Below, piece after piece: positions 43,107 to 53,614 of a stretch of DNA of 64,000 nucleotides. Source of the DNA: Cellulomonas hominis (lineage in GTDB: Bacteria; Actinomycetota; Actinomycetes; Actinomycetales; Cellulomonadaceae); assembly GCF_014201095.1 (NCBI RefSeq), contig NZ_JACHDN010000001.1, positions 3,968,001-4,032,000 on the forward strand, written 5' to 3'. The first letter of the stretch is position 1; the number at the start of each line of letters is the position of its first letter. The notes below the pieces were generated by a model, which had not been told where the DNA came from, searched no databases, and worked only from the letters and a program-made list of their open reading frames with translations. Position numbers and translations under genes: made by a program.

Positions 43107-43722
43107 TGTTCACCGGCATCGTGGAGGAGGTCGGCACCGTCGTGGCGCTCGACCTGACGCCCGGCACGGACGGGTCCCCGGGCGACGCCCGGTTGGTCGT
43201 CCGCGGTCCGCTGGTCGTCTCGGACGCGGGGCTCGGCGACTCGATCGCGGTCTCCGGCGTGTGCCTGACCGTGGCCGACCTGCCGGGTGACGGCACGTTC
43301 GCCGTCGACGTCATGCCGGAGTCGCTGCGCCGCACGGCCCTGGGCGACCTGGGCCCGGGCGCGCCGGTCAACCTCGAGCGCGCGGTGCGCGCGGACGCCC
43401 GGCTCGGCGGCCACGTCGTGCAGGGGCACGTGGACGGGGTCGGCACGGTGCGCCGGCGGACGCCCGGGCCGCGCTGGGACGAGGTGGAGGTCGCGCTGGA
43501 CCCGGGGCTCGCCCGGTACGTGGCCGAGAAGGGCTCGGTCGCGGTCGCGGGGGTGTCGCTGACGGTGACCGCGGTCGGGGACGACTGGTTCGGCGTCTCG
43601 CTGATCCCCACGACGCTGGCGGCCACCACGCTGGGCGGCGCGGCGGTCGGCACCCGGGTGAACCTCGAGGTCGACGTCCTGGCGAAGTACGTGGAGCGGC
43701 TGCTCGCGACGGGAGGGGTCCG

Positions 43723-43726
<4 letters not shown>
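43106..43726 (+). CDS. ribE: Riboflavin synthase, alpha chain
   Basis: 206 residues, two lumazine-binding halves: MFTGIVEEVGTV...SGVCLTV and GHVVQGHVDGVG...VSLTVTAV. Dismutates two lumazine molecules to riboflavin. GGAGGAGAG Shine-Dalgarno inside ribD; overlaps ribBA by 4 nt. Confidence 0.96.
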
Positions 43727-45002
<1,276 letters not shown>

Positions 45003-45006
<4 letters not shown>

Positions 45007-45473
45007 GCGGCAGCGGCGCACCCGCGATCAGCACGGACGGGAGCGGCCTGCGCGTCGCCGTCGTCGCGGCGAGCTGGCACACCACGGTCATGGACGGGCT
45101 GCTGGCCGGGGCCCGCCGGGCGCTGGCCGACGTGCACGTGACGGAGGTCCGCGAGGTGCGGGTGCCCGGCACGTTCGAGCTGCCGGTCGCGGCGGCCCGG
45201 CTCGCCCGCAGCGGCGCGGTGGACGCGGTGGTGGCGCTCGGCGTCGTCATCCGCGGCGGCACCCCGCACTTCGACTACGTGTGCCAGGCCGCGACCGTCG
45301 GGCTGACCGACGTGGCCGTGAGCACCGGTGTCCCGGTCGGCTTCGGCGTCCTCACGTGCGACGACGAGGCCCAGGCCCTCGACCGAGCCGGCCTGCCGGG
45401 CTCGCACGAGGACAAGGGGGCGGAGGCCGCCGAGGCCGCCGTGGCCACCGTCGTGGCGCTGCGCGACCTGTGA
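45003..45473 (+). CDS. ribH: 6,7-Dimethyl-8-ribityllumazine synthase
   Basis: 156 residues. Substrate motifs [33 protein letters not shown] and [13 protein letters not shown] (catalytic His) are all present. Forms icosahedral or pentameric assemblies. Coupled on both sides by 4-nt overlaps. Confidence 0.96.
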
Positions 45474-46168
45474 ACGTCCTGTCCTGGCTGTTCGACGCGC
45501 AGCTCGTCGTCGCCGGCCACGCGGTGCTGTGGCGGGAGGTCGTCGGCAACCTGTTCGGACTCGCGTCCGCGCTGGGCGGGCTGCGGCGGCGCGTGTGGGC
45601 GTGGCCGGTCGGCATCGTCGGCAACGTCCTGCTGTTCACGGTGTTCCTCGGCGGCGTCTTCCACACCCCGCAGGACCGCGACCTGTACGGGCAGGCCGGC
45701 CGGCAGGTGTTCTTCGTGGCGGTCGCGGTGTACGGCTGGGTCCGCTGGTCCCAGGCCCGCCGCGCCGCCCGCGACGCGGGCACCCCGGACGCGCCGGCGG
45801 TCGTGCCGCGCTGGGCGGGGTGGTCCGGCTGGGTGCAGATCCTGTTGATCGGCGTCGTCGGGACGGTCGTGTGCGCGAGGGTCTTCGAGGCGCTGGGCTC
45901 GTGGGGGCCGTGGGCGGACGCGTGGATCTTCGTCGGCTCGCTGCTGGCCACGTACGGCATGGCGCGCGGCTGGATCGAGTTCTGGCTGATCTGGATCGCC
46001 GTGGACGCCGTCGGCGTGCCGCTGCTGCTGAGCGCCGGGTATTACCCGTCGGCCGTGCTGTACCTCGTGTACGCCGGCGTCGTGGTGTCCGGGTTCGTCG
46101 TCTGGTGGCGCGCCCGGGACCGCGCCGAGCCGCAGCAGGTGACCGCGGCGGCCGGGGTGTCCGGGTGA
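45470..46168 (+). CDS. ribM: PnuC-family riboflavin transporter (RibM/PnuX)
   Basis: 232 residues with about seven membrane helices. PnuC-type features: [24 protein letters not shown] at the N-terminus, [22 protein letters not shown] in the middle and [16 protein letters not shown] near the end. PnuC members carry vitamins such as nicotinamide riboside; those inside FMN-riboswitch operons in Actinobacteria are the RibM/PnuX riboflavin facilitators. Its 4-nt coupling to ribH supports riboflavin over nicotinamide riboside. No kinase domain is attached. Confidence 0.85.
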   Translation: MNVLSWLFDAQLVVAGHAVLWREVVGNLFGLASALGGLRRRVWAWPVGIVGNVLLFTVFLGGVFHTPQDRDLYGQAGRQVFFVAVAVYGWVRWSQARRAARDAGTPDAPAVVPRWAGWSGWVQILLIGVVGTVVCARVFEALGSWGPWADAWIFVGSLLATYGMARGWIEFWLIWIAVDAVGVPLLLSAGYYPSAVLYLVYAGVVVSGFVVWWRARDRAEPQQVTAAAGVSG

Positions 46169-46214
46169 GCGTCCGCGGTGCGGGCGCCCCGGCGGCCGGG
46201 GACCGGCGACCGTC

Positions 46215-46220
46215 TACCCT
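46215..46220 (+). promoter_or_regulatory. -10 box of hisE (leaderless)
   Basis: TACCCT, 7 nt before the GTG of hisE; just upstream CCCCGG-CGG-CCGGGG forms a small hairpin that might end the rib operon. Confidence 0.5.
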
Positions 46221-46227
46221 GACGGGC

Positions 46228-46491
46228 GTGAAGACGTTCGACACGCTGTTCGCGGAGCTCACCGACAAGGCGACCACCCGGCCCGAGGGCTCGGGGACGG
46301 TGCGGGAGCTGGACGCGGGGGTCCACGCGATCGGCAAGAAGATCGTCGAGGAGGCGGCCGAGGTCTGGATGGCCGCGGAGCACGAGGGGGACGTCCGCAC
46401 CGCGGAGGAGATCTCCCAGCTGCTCTACCACCTGCAGGTGCTCATGGTCGCGAAGGGTCTGACCCTCGACGACGTGTACGCCCACCTCTGA
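46228..46491 (+). CDS. hisE: Phosphoribosyl-ATP pyrophosphatase
   Basis: 87 residues, all-alpha MazG-like fold. Motif [18 protein letters not shown] (Glu metal ligands) and [19 protein letters not shown] are typical. Second step of histidine synthesis; separate from HisI as in Actinobacteria. hisG follows after 29 nt. Confidence 0.95.
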   Translation: MKTFDTLFAELTDKATTRPEGSGTVRELDAGVHAIGKKIVEEAAEVWMAAEHEGDVRTAEEISQLLYHLQVLMVAKGLTLDDVYAHL

Positions 46492-46520
46492 CCCGCCCCG
46501 CACCCCCCGAAGGAACCCCC

Positions 46521-47369
46521 GTGCTGAGGATCGCCGTCCCCAACAAGGGCTCGCTCGCCGAGCCCGCCGCCGAGATGCTGCGCGAGGCGGGCTACCGCCA
46601 GCGCCGCGACTCCCGCGAGCTCGTCCTGCCCGACGCCGACAACGACGTCGAGTTCTTCTTCCTGCGGCCCCGCGACATCGCGGTGTACGTGGGCACCGGC
46701 ACCGTCGACGTCGGCATCACCGGCCGCGACCTGCTGCTCGACTCCGGCTCGCCCGCGACCGAGCACCTGCGGCTCGGCTTCGCCCGGTCGACCTTCCGGT
46801 TCGCGACCCAGGCCGGCGCGATGAACGACGTCCGCGAGGTCGCCGGCCGCCGCGTCGCCACCTCGTACCCGGTGCTGGTCGCGGAGTACCTGCGCGGCCA
46901 GGGCGTCGAGCCGTCGGAGGTCGTCCGCCTGGACGGCGCCGTCGAGACCGCGATCCGCCTGGGCGTCGCGGACGTGATCGCCGACGTCGTCGAGACCGGC
47001 ACCACGCTGCGCGCCGCGGGGCTGGACGTGTTCGGCGAGCCGATCCTGCAGTCCGAGGCCGTGCTGGTGCGCCGGGCGGACGGTGCCGAGCCCGCCGGGC
47101 TGGACGTGCTGACCCGCCGCCTGCAGGGCGTGCTGACCGCCCGCGAGTACGTCCTCATGGACTACGACGTGCCGCTGTCCCTGGTGGACCGGGCCGTGGC
47201 GGTCACGCCGGGCCTGGAGTCCCCGACGGTCTCGCCGCTGCACAACACCGACTGGGCCGCGGTCCGCGTCATGGTGCGCCGCGCCGAGACGAACCGGGTG
47301 ATGGACGCGCTGTACGAGGTCGGCGCGCGCGCGATCCTCGTCACGTCGATCCACGCCTGCCGGCTCTGA
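46521..47369 (+). CDS. hisG: ATP phosphoribosyltransferase (long form, HisG)
   Basis: 282 residues with the C-terminal regulatory domain (~210-282; [20 protein letters not shown]), so it is the long form inhibited by histidine and needs no HisZ. Catalytic N-half: [19 protein letters not shown] and [12 protein letters not shown] (PRPP loop). First step of histidine synthesis. GTG start with GAAGGAA. Confidence 0.96.
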   Translation: MLRIAVPNKGSLAEPAAEMLREAGYRQRRDSRELVLPDADNDVEFFFLRPRDIAVYVGTGTVDVGITGRDLLLDSGSPATEHLRLGFARSTFRFATQAGAMNDVREVAGRRVATSYPVLVAEYLRGQGVEPSEVVRLDGAVETAIRLGVADVIADVVETGTTLRAAGLDVFGEPILQSEAVLVRRADGAEPAGLDVLTRRLQGVLTAREYVLMDYDVPLSLVDRAVAVTPGLESPTVSPLHNTDWAAVRVMVRRAETNRVMDALYEVGARAILVTSIHACRL

Positions 47370-47379
47370 GGCGGCGAGC

Positions 47380-47871
47380 GTGGCCGGCGGGGTGACCGGC
47401 GGGGTGCCCGGCGACGAGCGGCGGCCCGCGCTGGACGCCGTGTTCCGGCCGCGGTTCGCGCGCTGGGTCACGGGCGTGCTCGGCGTGGTCGTCGCGCTCG
47501 CCACGGTGCTGCTGCTCGTGCTGCTGCCGGGCACCGGCCTGGCCGGGTACAGCGCGAGCGACCTCACCGGCATCGGGCTGGTGGGGCTCGCGATCGTCTG
47601 GTTCTGCTGGCGGCAGGCCACCGTGCGCGCCACCCCGACGCCCGAGGGGCTGCGGGTGCGCAACCTCGCGACCACCCGGACGGTGCCGTGGGCGCAGATC
47701 GTGTGGGTGCGGTTCGGGGAGGGCCGGCCGTGGGTGCAGCTCGACCTGGACGACGGCGACACGCTCGCCGTCATGGGCATCCAGCGGGCCGACGGCGAGC
47801 TGGCGCGCCGGGAGGCCCGGCGGCTGGCGACCCTCGTGGCGGCGCGGACCCGGACGACCCGGGACGACTGA
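47380..47871 (+). CDS. PH-domain-like membrane protein
   Basis: 163 residues, GTG start 10 nt after hisG. Two membrane helices (~30-55 and 62-80) then a strand-rich domain (VRATPTPEGLRVRNLATTRTVPWAQIVWVRFG...VQLDLDDGDTLAVMGIQ) of the bPH_6/YdbT-like kind found next to hisG in many Actinobacteria. Function unknown. Converges with the minus-strand gene, with only 12 nt between the stop codons. Confidence 0.75.
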   Translation: MAGGVTGGVPGDERRPALDAVFRPRFARWVTGVLGVVVALATVLLLVLLPGTGLAGYSASDLTGIGLVGLAIVWFCWRQATVRATPTPEGLRVRNLATTRTVPWAQIVWVRFGEGRPWVQLDLDDGDTLAVMGIQRADGELARREARRLATLVAARTRTTRDD

Positions 47872-47883
47872 GCGGCGCCCGGC

Positions 47884-49101
47884 TCAGCCCGCCGCGCCGC
47901 GCGCCAGCCGGGCCGCGTGCACGCCGGCGGCCGCGGCCGCGAGGAACGCCGCGGGGTCCTGCGCCAGGCCTCGGCCCATCGTGGACAGCCGGACCGGCGA
48001 GCCGCCGAGCGCGGTGAGCAGGTCCGCGCCCGCCGCGACGTCCACGAGGCGGTGCCGCGTGGCCAGGGCCCGCGCCTGCTGGCCGACCCGCCGCCCGACC
48101 GCCGCGAGGTGCGCCTCGGGGTGCTCCACCGGGTCGGGCACCGCGAGGCCCGCCGCCTCGCCCGGGTCGCCCTCCGGGGCGGGGGCCGGGTCGAACACCG
48201 GGACCACCACGTCCGCCGGGGCGAGCGCGACCCGCCCGTAGGCGGTCAGCGAGTGGTGCGACACCCCGAGGTGCCGCTCGCGCGCGTCCGCGCCGGACAC
48301 CCGCAGCGACGCCACGGGCCGCCCGCCGAGCACCGCGGCGGCGTTCACGGCCTCGCCCGCGGCCACGCCGGAGAACCCCCAGCGGGTCCCGGTGCCGAGG
48401 TTGCCCGGCCCCTGCGCGACCACGACCACGTCCGCGCCGACGACGTGCCGCGCGGCGAGCAGCGCGGTGTGCACGGTGACGGCCTCGAGATCGCCGCCGA
48501 ACGCCTGGCCCGCGGTGAGGCAGGCGGCGATCCAGCCCGCGTCGCGCAGGCCCGCGACCGCGCGGGAGAACCACGCGGGGAGCGCGCCGCCGTCCGTCAT
48601 GACGTAGGCGACGCGCAGCGGGTCCGATCCCGCCGCCAGGCGCGCGTCGGCGTACCGCAGCCCCGCGACGACGGCCGGCAGCGCGGAGTGCAGGTCCGCG
48701 ACGACGACCGGCGTCCCGCCCAGGTCGTCGGCGTCGCGCAGCACCTCGTGGTGCGGGGACTCCTGGTCGTCGACGCCCAGCACCATGGCCTGCAACGGGG
48801 TGTACCGGGCCTTGACCAGGTGGCCGGGGCCGGGCTCGGGGTCGGCGGGCAGGCGTCCGGGCGTGCCGGGGGCGACGACCAGGGCGTAGCCGCCGGTGCC
48901 GAGCCCGCGGGCCAGGGCGGAGACGTTGAGCAGGACGGGGTCGCCGGCCTCGGGGGTGCCGACGAGGGCGGGGTAGGCGAGCGCCTTCACCCTGACCGGG
49001 TCGGGGCCGGAGACGCCGTCCGCGACGACGACGGTCAGCTCCACCGCCCCGGGCCACGACCGGCCGACCGACTCCACCACACCCGCGCGCCACGTGATCA
49101 C
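47884..49101 (-). CDS. DUF3866 family protein
   Basis: 405 residues from GTG. Runs of the family are visible: VKALAYPALVGTPEAGDPVLLN near 38, KARYTPLQAMVLGVDDQESPHH near 97, VAYVMTDGGALPAWFSR near 165, TAGQAFGGDLEAVTVHTALLAA near 198 and QGPGNLGTGTRWGFSG near 232. DUF3866 proteins are soluble and conserved in Actinobacteria and Firmicutes without a known activity; the Gly/Asp-rich loops suggest ligand binding. Divergent from pafB over a 34-bp shared promoter. Confidence 0.85.
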   Translation of the reverse strand: MITWRAGVVESVGRSWPGAVELTVVVADGVSGPDPVRVKALAYPALVGTPEAGDPVLLNVSALARGLGTGGYALVVAPGTPGRLPADPEPGPGHLVKARYTPLQAMVLGVDDQESPHHEVLRDADDLGGTPVVVADLHSALPAVVAGLRYADARLAAGSDPLRVAYVMTDGGALPAWFSRAVAGLRDAGWIAACLTAGQAFGGDLEAVTVHTALLAARHVVGADVVVVAQGPGNLGTGTRWGFSGVAAGEAVNAAAVLGGRPVASLRVSGADARERHLGVSHHSLTAYGRVALAPADVVVPVFDPAPAPEGDPGEAAGLAVPDPVEHPEAHLAAVGRRVGQQARALATRHRLVDVAAGADLLTALGGSPVRLSTMGRGLAQDPAAFLAAAAAGVHAARLARGAAG

Positions 49102-49102
49102 C

Positions 49103-49132
49103 GGACCACGCTACCGGCCACTACGGTGGTCC
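49103..49132. promoter_or_regulatory. Divergent promoter, inverted repeat
   Basis: GGACCAC and GTGGTCC form a 7-bp inverted repeat 16 bp apart. Two TANNNT boxes face outward: TACGGT (plus, 8 nt before the pafB ATG) and TAGCGT (minus, 6 nt before the DUF3866 GTG). Both genes would have leaderless mRNAs. Confidence 0.55.
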
Positions 49133-49135
49133 CCG

Positions 49136-50158
49136 ATGCCCGAACAGATCCAGCCCGCCGAGCGGCTGCTCAACCTCGTCATCGCCCTGGTGCACACGCC
49201 GGGTCGGATGACGAAGGAGCAGATCCGCCGCTCCGTCGCGGGCTACGGGGAGGCGGCGTCCGACGACGCCTTCGAGCGGATGTTCGAGCGCGACAAGGAC
49301 ACGCTGCGGGAGCTGGGCATCCCGGTGACCACGGTGACGTCCGCGGGGCACGGCGACGACATCGGCTACCGCGTCGACCAGGACGCGTACGCTCTGCCGC
49401 CGCTCGAGCTGACCCCCGCCGAGCTCGGCGCGCTGTCCTTGGCGGCGGAGTTCTGGCAGGACCGCTCGGTGCGCGCGGACACCTCGCGCGCGCTGACGAA
49501 GCTGCGCGCGGTGGGCGCGGGCGCGGGGGCGACGGACCTGGCCGCCGGGCTGGCGCCACGGGTGCGGGCCGGCGGCGACGCGTTCCGGCCGCTGCTCGAC
49601 GCCGTGCAGGCGCGGCAGCGGGTGCGGTTCACCTACCGGGCCGCGAACACCGGCGAGGTGCGCGAGCGCCTGGTCGAGCCGTGGCGGCTCGTCGCGCGGC
49701 GCGGCGGCTGGTTCCTGGTCGGGCGGGACGTGGACCGGGCGGCGCCGCGGTCGTTCCGGCTGAGCCGGATCGAGGGCCGGGTCAGGGCGGTCGGGGACGA
49801 GCGGGCGTTCGACGCGCCGACGCCGGAGGAGACGGCCGGTGCCCTGCGCTCGTGGGACGCCCGGACCGAGCGCACCGCCCTGCTCGCGCTGCGCCCCGAG
49901 CGGGCCGAGGCGATCCGCGCGCGCGGCGAGGCCACGACGCTGCCCGACGACGCCGACCCCGCCCTGCGCGCGGTCGTGGCGGACCGGGACCTGGTGCGCG
50001 TGCCGTTCCGGGCCGCGTGGGAGCTGGCCGAGGAGGTCGCCGGCTACGGGGAGGCGGTCCTCGTGGCCGACCCGCCGGAGCTCCGGGCGGCCGTGCTGCG
50101 CCTGCTGCGGGCCGCGGAGCGGCTCGGCGGGCCCGAGGGAGGTGCCGCGCGTGGCTGA
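49136..50158 (+). CDS. pafB: WYL-domain transcription regulator PafB
   Basis: 340 residues. N-terminal winged helix (AERLLNLVIALVHTPGRMTKEQIRRS), WYL domain at ~155-250 (RVRFTYRA...EPWRLVARRGGWFLVGRDVD) and a WCX extension at the C-terminus. With PafC it forms the heterodimer that activates LexA-independent DNA-damage genes in mycobacteria, sensing single-stranded DNA through the WYL part. The ATG chosen yields MPEQIQPAERL. Overlaps pafC by 8 nt. Confidence 0.92.
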   Translation: MPEQIQPAERLLNLVIALVHTPGRMTKEQIRRSVAGYGEAASDDAFERMFERDKDTLRELGIPVTTVTSAGHGDDIGYRVDQDAYALPPLELTPAELGALSLAAEFWQDRSVRADTSRALTKLRAVGAGAGATDLAAGLAPRVRAGGDAFRPLLDAVQARQRVRFTYRAANTGEVRERLVEPWRLVARRGGWFLVGRDVDRAAPRSFRLSRIEGRVRAVGDERAFDAPTPEETAGALRSWDARTERTALLALRPERAEAIRARGEATTLPDDADPALRAVVADRDLVRVPFRAAWELAEEVAGYGEAVLVADPPELRAAVLRLLRAAERLGGPEGGAARG

Positions 50159-51146
50159 GCGGGCGAGCGAGCGGCTGCTGCGGCTGCTCGGGATGATCGG
50201 CTACCTCGACCGGAACGACGGCGTGTCCGTGGACCAGCTGGCCGAGCACTTCGGGGTGTCGTCGTCGCAGGTGATGGCGGACGTCGACACGCTCTGGATG
50301 AGCGGCACCCCCGGGTACTACCCGCACGACCTCATCGACTTCGACGCGGACTCCTACGACCGCGGCGAGATCCGGCTCACCGAAGCGCGGGGGATGACCC
50401 GCCCGCTGCGGCTGGGCACCCGCGAGGCGGTGACGCTGCTGGCGGCGCTGAGCACGATGGTCGCGGACCTCGGCCCGACGCTGGACGCGGAGCACCTGGC
50501 GGTGCTGCGCTCGACGCTCGGCAAGCTCACCGCGGCGACCGGCGAGGCGGCGAACGCCGTGGACGTCCGGCTCGCGGTGGACGGGCGGCCCGACGTCGTC
50601 GCGGCGATCCGCACGGCGCTGGCGTCCGGCCGCCGGCTCCGCATCCGCTACGTGAACGCGTCCGACGTCACCAGCGACCGGGACGTCGACCCGCTGCGCC
50701 TGATGACCAGCGACGAGCGGTCCTACCTGCAGGCCTGGTGCCTGCGCGCGGGGGACGAGCGGCTGTTCCGGCTGGACCGCGTGCTGGCCGCCGAGGTGCT
50801 CGACGTGCCGGCCGAGCCCCACCCGGGCGCGGGCCGCGGGGCGACCGCCGAGTTCCGGCCCGACCCGGCGGGGGACGTCGTCACGCTGCACCTGCGCAGC
50901 ACCGGCCGCTGGGTCGCCGAGACGGTGCCCGTGGAGGAGGTGCGCAACCTGCCGGACGGCACGTTCGAGGTGGACGTCCGGATCGCGCAGCCCGCGTTCC
51001 TGCGCAACCTGCTGCTGCAGGCCGCCGAGGACCTGCTCGGTGTGCAGCCGCCGGAGGTCGGCCGGGACGTCGCGGCCCGGGCCCGCGACGCGCTGGCGGC
51101 GTACGGCCCCCTGGCCGGGCCGGCCGGCGCGGACGGGATAGGTTGA
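50151..51146 (+). CDS. pafC: WYL-domain transcription regulator PafC
   Basis: 331 residues, same architecture as PafB: winged helix (RLLRLLGMIGYLDRNDGVSVDQLAEHFGVS), WYL (~155-235; LRIRYVNASDVTSDRDVDPLRLM) and WCX domain. No pup, dop or proteasome gene is in the window, so here the pair stands apart from the pupylation genes. Confidence 0.92.
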   Translation: MAERASERLLRLLGMIGYLDRNDGVSVDQLAEHFGVSSSQVMADVDTLWMSGTPGYYPHDLIDFDADSYDRGEIRLTEARGMTRPLRLGTREAVTLLAALSTMVADLGPTLDAEHLAVLRSTLGKLTAATGEAANAVDVRLAVDGRPDVVAAIRTALASGRRLRIRYVNASDVTSDRDVDPLRLMTSDERSYLQAWCLRAGDERLFRLDRVLAAEVLDVPAEPHPGAGRGATAEFRPDPAGDVVTLHLRSTGRWVAETVPVEEVRNLPDGTFEVDVRIAQPAFLRNLLLQAAEDLLGVQPPEVGRDVAARARDALAAYGPLAGPAGADGIG

Positions 51147-51151
51147 CCCGC

Positions 51152-51493
51152 ATGGTCTGGGTCGTCGTGTGGGTGGTGCTGGTCCTCGGCACGCTCGTCG
51201 GCGCGTTCTTCCTGGGCCGCGACCTGTGGCGGCGCGCCCGGGCGCTGGTCCGCGAGCTGGAGCGTGCGTCGCAGGTGCTCGGCGAGCTGGCGGAGCACGC
51301 CTCGACGCTGGCGGAGCAGGCGCAGGAGGCCGAGCGCGCGGCGCGGACGGCCCGGGAGGCGGTGCTGCTGCCGGAGCCGGAGCAGGCGCGCGCCCGCTGG
51401 GCCGAGGTGCGCGCGCAGGCCCGCGTGCGGCGGGAGCGTCGGCGCGCCCGGGACCGCGCGGTCCGGGAGACGTGGAAGGCCTACACCCGCTGA
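51152..51493 (+). CDS. Small single-pass membrane coiled-coil protein
   Basis: 113 residues. One N-terminal membrane helix (VWVVVWVVLVLGTLVGAFFL), then a long basic/acidic helix with heptads (ALVRELERASQVLGELAEHA...AREAVL) and an Arg-rich tail. Five nt after pafC, so probably co-transcribed. Of the general type found beside tatA in Actinobacteria; function unknown. Confidence 0.7.
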   Translation: MVWVVVWVVLVLGTLVGAFFLGRDLWRRARALVRELERASQVLGELAEHASTLAEQAQEAERAARTAREAVLLPEPEQARARWAEVRAQARVRRERRRARDRAVRETWKAYTR

Positions 51494-51543
51494 TCACCAC
51501 CTGAGTGGGACGTGGTGCGCGTCACGTCCCCCCACCGCGGCGG

Positions 51544-51549
51544 TAGACT
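51544..51549 (+). promoter_or_regulatory. -10 box of tatA
   Basis: TAGACT, about 35 nt before the ATG; CTGGGAG is the Shine-Dalgarno. Confidence 0.45.
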
Positions 51550-51583
51550 CTCGTGACCGCCCCGACGCACCTGGGAGTTCCTC

Positions 51584-51877
51584 ATGGGAAGGCTCTTCGA
51601 GCACCCGGCCGCCATCTTGTTCCTCATCCTCATCGTCCTGCTGCTGTTCGGGGCGAAGCGGCTCCCGGACGTCGCCAAGGGCGTGGGTCAGTCCCTGAAG
51701 ATCTTCAAGCGCGAGGTCCGCGACCTCACCGAGGACGACGACAAGCCGGCGCCGCCCGCCGTGCCGACCGTCCCGCCGACGGCCGCGGCGCCGCCCGCGC
51801 CGGCCGCCCCCGCGACGCCCCCGGCTCCGGTGGCGCCCGCCCCCACGGAGCAGGGCTCCACCGACCCGAGGCCCTGA
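51584..51877 (+). CDS. tatA: Twin-arginine translocase subunit TatA
   Basis: 97 residues. Membrane helix (AAILFLILIVLLLFG) followed by the FGAKRLPDVAKGVGQSLKIFK hinge and amphipathic helix, then an acidic/Pro-Ala-rich tail. Forms the pore ring for folded proteins. tatC follows after 7 nt; no tatB here. Confidence 0.95.
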   Translation: MGRLFEHPAAILFLILIVLLLFGAKRLPDVAKGVGQSLKIFKREVRDLTEDDDKPAPPAVPTVPPTAAAPPAPAAPATPPAPVAPAPTEQGSTDPRP

Positions 51878-51884
51878 CCGCACC

Positions 51885-52682
51885 GTGGCACTGCGTCGCC
51901 CCTCGGCCAACCCCGAGGGCAGGATGCCGCTGCGCGAGCACCTGGTGGAGCTGCGCAAGCGGCTGGTGCTCGCCGCGCTCGGCGTGCTCGTCGGCGCGGT
52001 GCTCGGCTGGATGGTCTACGACCCGGCCTTCCAGGCGCTCCAGGACCCGCTGCTCGACGCGGCCGCCGAGCGGAACGTCGTCGCCTCGGTGAACTTCGGG
52101 GGCCTGGCCTCCGCGATGGACATGAAGTTCAAGGTCGCCCTGTTCATCGGGGCGCTCGTGTCGAGCCCGTGGTGGCTCTACCAGCTCTGGGCCTTCGTCA
52201 CCCCGGGCCTGACGCGCAAGGAGCGCCGGTCGGCGATCGGGTTCGTCGGGGTGGCCGTGCCGATGTTCCTCGCGGGCGCGGCGTTCGCCTGGTACGTGCT
52301 GCCGCGCGCCGTGACGGTGCTGACGGAGTTCGTGCCGGAGGAGGCGACGAACCTCATCGACGCCTCGACGTACCTGAGCTTCGTCATGCGGTTCGTGCTG
52401 GCGTTCGGCGTCGCGTTCCTGGTGCCGGTGCTGATGTTCTGCCTCAACCTGGTCGGCCTGGTGCGGGGTGCGACCTGGCTGAAGGGCTGGCGCTGGGCGG
52501 TGCTCATCTCCTGCGTGTTCTCCGCGGTGATGACGCCGACGCCGGACGTGCTGACGATGATGGTGCTCGCGCTGCCGACGATCGGGCTGTACATGGCCGC
52601 GGTCGGGTTGTCGCTGCTGCACGACCGGCGGGTGGACAAGCGTCTCGGGACGGCGGACGCCGACGGGACCCTGACCCGGTGA
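51885..52682 (+). CDS. tatC: Twin-arginine translocase subunit TatC
   Basis: 265 residues with six membrane helices. The N-terminal signal-recognition region (MPLREHLVELRKRLVLAALG) and SPWWLYQLWAFVTPGL with the conserved Pro/Glu-type loop are clear. Binds RR signal peptides. GTG start; stop overlaps the kinase gene by 4 nt. Confidence 0.95.
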   Translation: MALRRPSANPEGRMPLREHLVELRKRLVLAALGVLVGAVLGWMVYDPAFQALQDPLLDAAAERNVVASVNFGGLASAMDMKFKVALFIGALVSSPWWLYQLWAFVTPGLTRKERRSAIGFVGVAVPMFLAGAAFAWYVLPRAVTVLTEFVPEEATNLIDASTYLSFVMRFVLAFGVAFLVPVLMFCLNLVGLVRGATWLKGWRWAVLISCVFSAVMTPTPDVLTMMVLALPTIGLYMAAVGLSLLHDRRVDKRLGTADADGTLTR

Positions 52683-53605
52683 GCCACCTCGGGGTGGTCA
52701 TCAACCCCGTGGCGGGCGTCGGGCGCGGGTCCGGCGTGGGCGCCGCGGCGCTGGACGCCCTGCGCCGGCGCGGGCACCACGTGGAGGACCTGACGGCGCG
52801 GGACCTGCTGACCGCGACCGCGCACGCCCGGCGCGCCGCCGTGGCCGGGCTGGACGCGCTGGTCGTGGTGGGCGGCGACGGGCTGGTGCACCTGGGCGCG
52901 AACGTCGTGGCCGACACCGACCTGCCGCTCGGCATCGTCGCGGGCGGGACCGGCAACGACGTGGCCCGCGCCCTGGACCTGCCGCGCGGGGACGTCGCGG
53001 CGTCGGTCGCGGCCATCGAGCGGGCCCTGCTCACCGGCCCGCGCGCCATCGACGCGGTGAGCGTGGGCTCGCCCCGGCACAGCGCCCGCGAGTGGTTCCT
53101 CGGCGCGCTCTCCTGCGGCATCGACGCCGCGGTGAACGCCCGCGCCAACGCGATGACCTGGCCGAAGGGCTCGGCCCGGTACGTCCGGGCGCTGGTCCCG
53201 GAGCTGCGGGCCTTCCGGCCGTACGGGTACCGGCTGACCACGGACGAGGGCGTGTGGGAGTCCGCGGGGACCGTCGTGGTCGCCGCGAACGGGCCCTGGA
53301 TCGGCGGCGGCATCCGGGTCGCGCCGGACGCGCGGCTGGACGACGGGCTGCTGGACGTCGTCGTCGCGGGGCCCTTCACGAGGGCCGGGGTGGTGCGGAT
53401 CTTCCCCGGCATGTACGTGGGCCGGCACGTGCGGCACCCGCAGGTCCAGGTGATCCGCAGCCGGAAGGTCCTCGTCGAGCCCGCCGGGCACCTGGGCCGG
53501 ACCCCGCCCGAGGCGCACGCCGACGGCGAGCGGATCGGCCCCCTGCCGCTGGTCGCCGAGGTCCACCCCGGCGCTGTCCGGGTGCTCGCCCCGCACCCGA
53601 CCTAG
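52679..53605 (+). CDS. Diacylglycerol kinase-like lipid kinase (YegS/DgkB family)
   Basis: 308 residues. DAGK catalytic motifs: INPVAGVGRG near the N-terminus, VVVGGDGLVHLGANVV (GGDG) near 61-76, and IVAGGTGNDVARALDLP (GTGND). The C-terminal beta domain (GIRVAPDARLDDGLLDVVV) is typical. Phosphorylates diacylglycerol or a related lipid; this neighbourhood (tatC-dgk-helY) is shared with mycobacteria. Confidence 0.92.
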   Translation: MSHLGVVINPVAGVGRGSGVGAAALDALRRRGHHVEDLTARDLLTATAHARRAAVAGLDALVVVGGDGLVHLGANVVADTDLPLGIVAGGTGNDVARALDLPRGDVAASVAAIERALLTGPRAIDAVSVGSPRHSAREWFLGALSCGIDAAVNARANAMTWPKGSARYVRALVPELRAFRPYGYRLTTDEGVWESAGTVVVAANGPWIGGGIRVAPDARLDDGLLDVVVAGPFTRAGVVRIFPGMYVGRHVRHPQVQVIRSRKVLVEPAGHLGRTPPEAHADGERIGPLPLVAEVHPGAVRVLAPHPT

Positions 53606-53614
53606 GGTGTGCAC

